Source of the DNA: an uncultured bacterium
GTDB taxonomy: Bacteria; Verrucomicrobiota; Kiritimatiellia; CAIKKV01
Reading direction: 5' to 3'
DNA: 6,661 nt
Assembly: GCA_903828035.1 (NCBI GenBank)
Contig: CAIKKV010000609.1
Location: forward strand, 1 to 6,661
In this document: positions 1 through 5,736 of the stretch, piece after piece
Numbering within the stretch: the first letter of the stretch is position 1
How the letters are laid out: the number at the start of each line of letters is the position of its first letter
Notes under the pieces: generated by a model
Seen by the model: only the letters and a program-made list of their open reading frames with translations
The model's database searches: none
Told to the model about the DNA's origin: nothing
Program-made: the position numbers and the translations under genes

Positions 1-2306
1 CCGGCCTTGACGGACTGGACCGGGTGGCGCCAGTAAAGCAGGGGCAGGCGGTTCCAGATCGACTCGCTTTCAGCCGCCTCCGCCGCCAGGCGCACAAGCG
101 GATGCGAGCGGCCTTCGGCCGTCAGCTGAACCCGGTACGACTCCTCGGGCGAGGCCAGCCAGGGGATGGGCGCCGCCCCGACGCCAACCGGCAGCAGGCC
201 GGCCAGCGGCGAGTCGCGCCAGGCGCGCGGCATGGCCCGGGGGCCCGCCACCACCACCAGCACGCCGCCCCGCTCCCGGACAAACCGCTCCCACACGGCG
301 GGCTCGTTGTTGGTGAAGGCGGAGGGCGAGACGTCGCCCAGCACGATGACATCGAACTTGAGCCACTCCTCCGCGGACGCCGGAAGCGCCGTGGCTTCCG
401 TCTCGGCCTCGGGCCGGGACGCCGAGGCGGGCATGGGCGGCGGCGCCGGCAGGCCGGCAATCGCATCCGGCTCCAGCAGGACATGCTGCAGGCGCACCGA
501 GCGGTCTCGGCCCGAAAATAGATTTTTCAAATACCGGAACTCCCAGCGGGGGCGCGACTCCACCACCAGCATCCGGAGCTGCGAGTCGGTGACCATGACC
601 GGAACGGACGCCTGATTGTTGGAAAGCGTCACTTCGGCGGGAAAGGCGTCCACTTCCATGCGGTAGCGGACCAGCCCGTTCGACCGCGGCTCATCCGCCA
701 TGAACACCCGCTGCCGGACCGAATCCGTGGAGGCGGCGACCATCTGGGTGGCCACGCAAACCGTATCGCGGAAAAGGCGGACCTGCAGGTTGGTCCCCCG
801 CAAGCCATCGGCCTTCACCATCGCCGTCACGGTCACCCGGTCGTTGGTCCGCGCACTTTCGGGGGCGTCCACGGACATCACCGCCGCGTCCACCGGGGGG
901 CGTTTCCAGCCCCCCATGGCAACGGGAATCAGGGGCACGCCTTTCTGCTGGTAGGCCTTGACGGCCGCATCCACGGATGAAGGCGCCTGATGGCGACCGT
1001 CGGTGAAAATCAAAACCCCTGCCAGCGCGGAGGGCGGGAAAGCGCGGGCCAGCCCGTCGAGCGCCGCGGCGAGATCGGTCCCCTTCTCCGCCCCGGCCGT
1101 AAACAGGGCGGCGGCGTTGGTGGACAGGGCGGACCTGTTAACCGGCGCGACGCGTGAGTCGAAAAGGAAAGGCCGGACGCCATATTGCTTTTCCAGGCGG
1201 CCTGACAGGGAGTCGCCCTCAACGTGGCCGTCCGACTTCCTAAGCCGGCTGTTCCACAGGGAAACGGCCAGGTCGCACCTCCTGGCTCCGGCAGCGGCAT
1301 CCATGGCCCGGGCCACCCGGCCTGTCAGCGATTGGGCGAGGCCGTCATCCGCCAGCCCCGCCATTTCAGCCAGCTGCGGCCCGGAATCGGCCAGGGCGGA
1401 CGCCGCCCGGCGCAGCCGGTCCTGGGCATCGCGACAGGCGAGCGCGGACGCTTCCGGCGAACGGTTCGTGGACGAGAGCTCCAAGCTGGCCGCAACCGCC
1501 GTTAAAGGGCTGATGCTATCGCGGCGCACGGCCGCCACCAAACCGCTTAGCCGGCCGCGCGCGGGGCTGGCGTCCGGCAGGCAGGCGGTGGCCGCCGGGG
1601 AGGCAAACAGATCCGCCGCCTCCTGGACCCGGCGGCTGGCCTGGGTCAGGCGGCGGCGCACGGCGCTATCCTTGGCGGCATGGCGGATGGCGTCCGGACC
1701 CGACGCCTGGGCGGCGGCCAAAACATCCGCAAGGGCGCCCAACTCCTGGCGAGCCTGATCCAGGTCCGCAACCGGGCGCTCCAGGCGGATTTTCCGGACA
1801 GCGCCCGGGACGCCTAATTGCTCCGCCAGACGTAGCTTCTCGCCGGGACTCATGCCCGTGTCCACCACCTGCATCGAAGCGCTTCCATCGAAGAGGACGG
1901 CCACCTCGCGTTTAATCAGCCGACGCGTCTCCCAGACCCGGACCGGCTGCAACAGCATGAGCAAGACAGCCAGGATGAGACCGGTTCGAAGAGCCAGCAA
2001 CAGGCGGCCCGTCTTCGGCGTCACGGCCCGCCTCTCCAGCGAAGAAAATGCGCGAACCCACTCGATCGCACCCGCTCCGGCTAAGGCCAGGACGGGCATT
2101 GGCCATGGCGTGGCGAGGGTGAACACGCGGCCCAGTGTTTCCATGACCAGGTATAGCGCCATCGCGCCCGCGCCCACGCGCAAGGCGCCTTCCGCGATCC
2201 GGCCGGGCAAACTCGTGCGCCCGGAAAACCGAATGGCCGTCAGCAGCCAGACAGCCAGACCAGCCGGGGCAAGAAGAAGCAAGAGAGGGAAGGGAATGAC
2301 CATCAT
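1..2306 (-). CDS. Large membrane VWA protein with helical insertion and amidotransferase-like domain (3' end outside window)
   Basis: Translating the minus strand from ATG 2306 gives 768 uninterrupted codons to the left edge, with no stop, so the C-terminus is missing. Hydrophobic helices lie at about 3-21, 40-58, 66-82 and 100-121. A VWA domain follows: MIDAS DGSAS (140-144), Thr410 (GTDLAAAL) and Asp436 (IFTDG), a complete MIDAS set. The first motif and Thr410 are 270 residues apart instead of roughly 70, because an Ala/Arg/Leu/Gln-rich, probably helical segment (about 170-370) is inserted before the second VWA strand (YGVRPFLFDS, 375-384). About 469-570 is Ig/CARDB-like, ending EVTLSNNQ. 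From about 574 it resembles the amidotransferase-like domain of PF07090-type proteins: RMLVVESRPRWEFRYLKNLF, FDVIVLGDVSPS, RGGVLVVVAGPRAMP, SIWNRLPLLYW. No Cys is visible in that part. It overlaps the preceding gene by ATGA; GGAGGG lies 8 bases before ATG 2306. Probable MoxR partner; exact function unknown. Confidence 0.93.
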   Translation of the reverse strand, partial: MMVIPFPLLLLLAPAGLAVWLLTAIRFSGRTSLPGRIAEGALRVGAGAMALYLVMETLGRVFTLATPWPMPVLALAGAGAIEWVRAFSSLERRAVTPKTGRLLLALRTGLILAVLLMLLQPVRVWETRRLIKREVAVLFDGSASMQVVDTGMSPGEKLRLAEQLGVPGAVRKIRLERPVADLDQARQELGALADVLAAAQASGPDAIRHAAKDSAVRRRLTQASRRVQEAADLFASPAATACLPDASPARGRLSGLVAAVRRDSISPLTAVAASLELSSTNRSPEASALACRDAQDRLRRAASALADSGPQLAEMAGLADDGLAQSLTGRVARAMDAAAGARRCDLAVSLWNSRLRKSDGHVEGDSLSGRLEKQYGVRPFLFDSRVAPVNRSALSTNAAALFTAGAEKGTDLAAALDGLARAFPPSALAGVLIFTDGRHQAPSSVDAAVKAYQQKGVPLIPVAMGGWKRPPVDAAVMSVDAPESARTNDRVTVTAMVKADGLRGTNLQVRLFRDTVCVATQMVAASTDSVRQRVFMADEPRSNGLVRYRMEVDAFPAEVTLSNNQASVPVMVTDSQLRMLVVESRPRWEFRYLKNLFSGRDRSVRLQHVLLEPDAIAGLPAPPPMPASASRPEAETEATALPASAEEWLKFDVIVLGDVSPSAFTNNEPAVWERFVRERGGVLVVVAGPRAMPRAWRDSPLAGLLPVGVGAAPIPWLASPEESYRVQLTAEGRSHPLVRLAAEAAESESIWNRLPLLYWRHPVQSVKA

Positions 2307-4771
2307 GCGGGCTTCCCTCCCGCCAGCGGGGCTGTCTGCCGACGAATCGCCACCCATCGCGTGAGGGCCACTTCGGCAAGAAGGGCCAGAAGGGCGGTCA
2401 CCGCCAGGCCGCGCCAGATTTCCCTGCCGGGCGCCTGGCCGCTCGAGACGCTGGCCAGCGCCTTCCGATCGGTCGCCTCCACCAGCCCGATCCGGTTCCG
2501 GGCCAGCGCCAGATCAGCATCCGTCAGCAAGCCGGTCTTTGCCTCATCAACGGAGGGGCTCACTGTAAACGGAAGCTCAAGGACATCGGCTGGAACGGGC
2601 TTGCCTGAATCCGCGGCGCGAATGGCGGCCGGTATCCGGAGCGTGTAAAGGCCGGGCTCGATGGTGTCGGAGCAACGGATCCGAATCTGCCCGTCGAGCT
2701 GCATCTGGGCAACCGCCGCCAGCTTATTCGAGCCCGGCCCCCTCACATCCAGGGCCAGGCCCTGCTTCCCGGCGGTGCGCATCACGGCGGCCGGATCGAT
2801 TCCGTAGGAGGGGCGTTTCGTGTCCAGTTTCAGCGCAAACTCATCGCCGGGCCGCACGTGAAGGGTCGGGACATTGACCGACGAGAGGTCGATCATCAGC
2901 TCATGGGAAAAGGGAACAAAGGATTTGAGGGCCGGCAGGTTCGAGTCATGCCGGTCCATGGCGATGGCGGTCATCAGAATACGGCCACGCCCGAATGACC
3001 GTTCCGCCAAAAGGGGCAGGCCGCCCCCGAAGCGGGCGCCGATACGAACGTCCCGCTCGGCCGGATCGGCTTGAAGGGACCAGCACACGGACGAGAGAAA
3101 ACGGGCCGAATCCTGGGGCATGGTTTCAGCCGGCACGCGGAGGGCGGGGTGGCTGCAGGAGAGCCGATCCAGCAGGAACGGCTCTTCGCGGGTGGCCGTC
3201 AGCCGCTCTCCCAGCCGCGCCGGGGGAACCAGGCTGCCAGAGCCGGTGCGCCAGTTGTTGTAAAAACCGGACTCCGCGCGCTCCCCGGGCGCAATCAGCA
3301 ACCCCCCGCCGGCGGCGACGAAGTCGGCCAGCCGAGCGGCGGCGTCGTCCGGCAGCCGGGCCACGTTCGCCAGGACAACCACGGCATACGCGGACAGGTC
3401 GGACAGCTTCGCAAACTCACGCACGGACTTGACGTCCGTCCGGATCAGCGGGGCGTTGGTGGAGACGGAATCGGAATCCGGCTCCAGGGCCACGCGCAGA
3501 AACCCGGCCGCTCCGCGGAAGAATCGTTCCGCCGGGGATCCGTCCACCAGCAGGACCGGCAGCTTCTCCAGCACCTCGACGGCCCGGAACGCGTGGTTGT
3601 TGACAGGGCTGTCATCCTCAAAGCCGAGCCGGACGGCCACCACATGCCGGCCGGACTTTTCAAAGCGGGTTGAAAAACGGACGCGCTCGACCGCGTTGAC
3701 GGGGATTTCGCGACGGACTTCGGCCCGCCCCGCCAGAGCGCCATCAACCAGCAGCTCCACCGTGGACGGGCGGATGGGAATCGTCCCCGCGTTGGCGATA
3801 ACAGCTTCGACCCCGACCGGCCGGTCGGTGCCAATCACCTGCCGGGAGAGCCCGATATCGGCGACCATGGCGTCGCTGACCTGCACCGGCATTGGCAAGC
3901 GTCGGATCAGGAGCCGGGGCGGCGCGGGCAATTTTTGCATCCGCTCGGCGAGGAACGCCCACCGTCGCTCGGCCTCGAAATCCCAGCCGGTCCGATGGCC
4001 GTCGGTTATGAAGACAGCCAGCTTTTCCGGATTCCGCGATTCCTCCAGCAGGCTGGCCGCCGCATACAGGGACTCCAGGGCGCCCATCGCTCCGGCGGAC
4101 GGCTTCAGGGTTTCGTCGGTCAGGACGCGGCGCAAGGCCTCGCGGTCGGCGGTGGGACGCAAGCAGACCCGGGGAACCGGGCCCGCCCATACAACCCCCA
4201 CCGCGTCTGAGCGCGGCAGCGTGTCGACAAGGGCCAGCGCTTCCTCAACGGCGCGATCAAAGGTGGAGCGGCCCTCGGTCCGGAGTCCCATGGAGGCGGA
4301 AGCATCGAGGATCACCACGACATCCTTTTCCCCGGCGGCCATCCGCCAGGGAAGTCCGCCCCGCCTGGCTTCCAGCAGGCCGACCGCAACGGCAACCAGG
4401 ACCAGGGCGGCGGCCGCGCGCAGGAAGGTCCGGCGCCGGACCGGATCGGACCAGAACGCGGCTCCCACGGCCAGAAGGGCGACGGGCAGCAGGATGGCGC
4501 CCAGAATCATCCAGGGCGGAAAGAGCGAGGCCGGCCGGATGAACGGGCGGGCAAGCGCGAGGGCGATCAGGGCCACGGCCAGGCAGCGGACCAGGAGCAC
4601 CAGCGCCTCCTCCAGCTGCACGCGGCGCCGCCGGACATTGAGCGACTGGCGCAGGAACCGCATGGCCCCCCACTCCACCGGACGGGCGCGGACGCGATTC
4701 AGGAGATGAATGACCAGGGGAATGGCGACGGCGGCCAACCCCGCCATGAACAGGACGTTCAGGAAGATCAT
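2303..4771 (-). CDS. BatA-like membrane protein: BatA N-terminal domain, VWA, amidotransferase-like region
   Basis: 822-residue membrane protein. Residues 1-80 match the BatA/aerotolerance N-terminal double-transmembrane domain: FLN-LF-AGLAAVAIPLVIHLLNR, then VEWGAMRFL, then LVRCLAVALIALALARPF. Two further hydrophobic helices (about 87-107 and 118-134) precede the VWA domain (about 148-290), which has MIDAS motif DASAS (156-160) and the FITDG strand (Asp257). The usual MIDAS Thr is not seen at the GTxL position, where the sequence is SAGAMGAL (225-232). About 300-400 looks like a CARDB/Ig-type beta domain ending in SPVNN. About 403-625 resembles the class I glutamine amidotransferase-like fold (LPVLLVDGSP, FVAAGGGLLIAPG) without an obvious nucleophile Cys. 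About 632-740 is beta-rich; a final helix lies at about 788-809. It is much longer than canonical BatA (about 330 residues). The start is supported by GGAAGGGG upstream and by the ATGA overlap with the DUF58 gene. It probably partners MoxR at the membrane; substrate unknown. Confidence 0.95.
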   Translation of the reverse strand: MIFLNVLFMAGLAAVAIPLVIHLLNRVRARPVEWGAMRFLRQSLNVRRRRVQLEEALVLLVRCLAVALIALALARPFIRPASLFPPWMILGAILLPVALLAVGAAFWSDPVRRRTFLRAAAALVLVAVAVGLLEARRGGLPWRMAAGEKDVVVILDASASMGLRTEGRSTFDRAVEEALALVDTLPRSDAVGVVWAGPVPRVCLRPTADREALRRVLTDETLKPSAGAMGALESLYAAASLLEESRNPEKLAVFITDGHRTGWDFEAERRWAFLAERMQKLPAPPRLLIRRLPMPVQVSDAMVADIGLSRQVIGTDRPVGVEAVIANAGTIPIRPSTVELLVDGALAGRAEVRREIPVNAVERVRFSTRFEKSGRHVVAVRLGFEDDSPVNNHAFRAVEVLEKLPVLLVDGSPAERFFRGAAGFLRVALEPDSDSVSTNAPLIRTDVKSVREFAKLSDLSAYAVVVLANVARLPDDAAARLADFVAAGGGLLIAPGERAESGFYNNWRTGSGSLVPPARLGERLTATREEPFLLDRLSCSHPALRVPAETMPQDSARFLSSVCWSLQADPAERDVRIGARFGGGLPLLAERSFGRGRILMTAIAMDRHDSNLPALKSFVPFSHELMIDLSSVNVPTLHVRPGDEFALKLDTKRPSYGIDPAAVMRTAGKQGLALDVRGPGSNKLAAVAQMQLDGQIRIRCSDTIEPGLYTLRIPAAIRAADSGKPVPADVLELPFTVSPSVDEAKTGLLTDADLALARNRIGLVEATDRKALASVSSGQAPGREIWRGLAVTALLALLAEVALTRWVAIRRQTAPLAGGKPA
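2315..2320 (-). promoter_or_regulatory. Ribosome binding site of the last VWA gene
   Basis: On the minus strand GGAGGG is followed by eight bases and then ATG 2306. A second in-frame ATG immediately follows at 2303, with an 11-base gap, so 2306 is preferred. The site lies within the final codons (GGKPA) of the BatA-like gene, consistent with coupled translation. Confidence 0.65.
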
Positions 4772-5718
4772 CGCGACCCCTTCCCGCCCGTTCGGACGCG
4801 GCCGGACAGGAAGCGGACGAGGGTTTCGTCAAACGGAAGACGCGTGTTGACCGGCACATAGTCCGCCTTCATGCGGCCGCACCCCTTGCGGAGCGTCTCC
4901 TCGAATTGTGCCACCTCCGCGCGATAGGCGGCCCGGAGCGAGCGGGGATCGAGCTCCAGCCGGTTGCCGGGCTGTTCGATGTCCCGAAATTCGGTCCACT
5001 GCTCGAAGGGAAACTCGCGCTCCTCGCCGGTCATGACGTGGAACACGATGACCTCGTGCTTCCGGAAGCGGAAATGCTGGAGCGCATTGAGGATCGCCTC
5101 GGGCTCGTCGAACAGGTCGGAGATCAGGATCACCAGGCCGCGCCGCTTGATGCGCTCGGCCACCTCGTGCAGGACGGGCGCCAGCGCGGTCTCGCCCCCG
5201 GGTTCGGATCCGGCCAGATCGCCCAGCAGGGCGCGCAGGTAGCCCGGCTGGCCGCGGGCCGGAAAATAGCGGCGCACCGCCGTGTCGAACCGGACGGTGC
5301 CGACGGCGTCCTGCTGCCCGATCAGCAGATGGGCCAGGCAGGCGGCCATGAAGCGGCCGTATTCGAACTTGCTGAGGGGCCGGCCTTCGTGCGGGGCCGC
5401 CTCTTTTCCCGCGTAGGCCATCGAGCCCGACGCGTCGAGCAGGATCGTGCAGCGGAGATTGGTTTCCTCCATGTACTGCTTGATGTAGTAGCGATCGGTC
5501 TTGCCGAACACCCGCCAGTCGAGATCGCGCAGGTCGTCGCCGGGCGCATATTCCCGGTGTTCGGCGAACTCCGGGGAGAAACCCTTGTAGGGACTGCGGT
5601 GGCGGCCCGAGACAAAGCCCTCCACAACCCCGCGGGCCAGCAGTTCCAGGCGGTGAATGCGCGCCAGGGCCTGCGGGTCGAGGAGAGATGCAAAGGATTC
5701 GGGCCGTTCGGACGACAT
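4768..5718 (-). CDS. DUF58 domain protein, short soluble type with VWA-like MIDAS
   Basis: 316-residue DUF58 protein, a VWA-like fold family that accompanies MoxR ATPases; the molecular role is not established, but partner or substrate presentation to MoxR is the usual proposal. The DUF58 signature is at about residues 46-85: GFSPEF, REY-PGDDLRDLDW, then YYIKQYMEET. The VWA-like region follows, with MIDAS residues Asp95, Ser97 and Ser99 (LLDASGSM), Thr177 (GGETAL) and Asp201 (ISDLFDE), all present. The C-terminus has the usual DY-P-NT--PFDETL--FLSGR ending. There is no hydrophobic membrane segment, so this is the roughly 300-residue cytoplasmic class rather than the longer class with two N-terminal helices. 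ATG 5718 lies 18 bp after the moxR stop, in the same frame, with a weak AGGG upstream. The last codon overlaps the next gene by ATGA. Codon use avoids TTA, CTA and TCA over nearly the whole gene. Confidence 0.96.
   Translation of the reverse strand: MSSERPESFASLLDPQALARIHRLELLARGVVEGFVSGRHRSPYKGFSPEFAEHREYAPGDDLRDLDWRVFGKTDRYYIKQYMEETNLRCTILLDASGSMAYAGKEAAPHEGRPLSKFEYGRFMAACLAHLLIGQQDAVGTVRFDTAVRRYFPARGQPGYLRALLGDLAGSEPGGETALAPVLHEVAERIKRRGLVILISDLFDEPEAILNALQHFRFRKHEVIVFHVMTGEEREFPFEQWTEFRDIEQPGNRLELDPRSLRAAYRAEVAQFEETLRKGCGRMKADYVPVNTRLPFDETLVRFLSGRVRTGGKGSR
4777..4784 (-). promoter_or_regulatory. Ribosome binding site of the BatA-like gene
   Basis: On the minus strand the sequence GGAAGGGG ends five bases before ATG 4771, inside the last codons of the DUF58 gene. 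Together with the ATGA overlap it fixes the start and suggests translation re-initiation from the upstream gene. Confidence 0.6.
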
Positions 5719-5727
5719 GGGGGTGTT

Positions 5728-5732
5728 GCCCT
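5728..5732 (-). promoter_or_regulatory. Weak ribosome binding site of the DUF58 gene in the 18-bp gap
   Basis: The only untranslated stretch in the window is 5719-5736. On the minus strand it carries AGGGC about ten bases before ATG 5718. The match is short and the spacing long, so initiation may depend on ribosomes finishing moxR. There is no room for a promoter or terminator. Confidence 0.4.
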
Positions 5733-5736
5733 GCGG

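Noticed and set aside
24..615. Several open frames of 98-165 codons on both strands near the left edge
   Set aside because: All are shadows of the amidotransferase-like part of the last VWA gene; their products are Arg/Gly/Pro rich without domains.
1003..1758. 251-codon open frame on the plus strand
   Set aside because: It is antisense to the last VWA gene, whose own frame is open for 768 codons and carries a complete MIDAS set. The plus-strand product is low complexity.
1912..2379. 155-codon open frame on the minus strand across the junction of the two large genes
   Set aside because: It overlaps the ends of both real frames in a third frame, with an Arg/Gly-rich product. The ATGA junction and membrane-helix-encoding frame explain the region better.
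3429..4709. 426-codon open frame on the plus strand
   Set aside because: It lies wholly inside the BatA-like gene in antisense. Its translation is Arg/Ser/Thr/Ala rich, typical of an off-frame reading of G+C-rich DNA.
5719..5736. Promoter or terminator between moxR and the DUF58 gene
   Set aside because: Only 18 bases, with no hairpin plus T-run and no -10/-35 pair.
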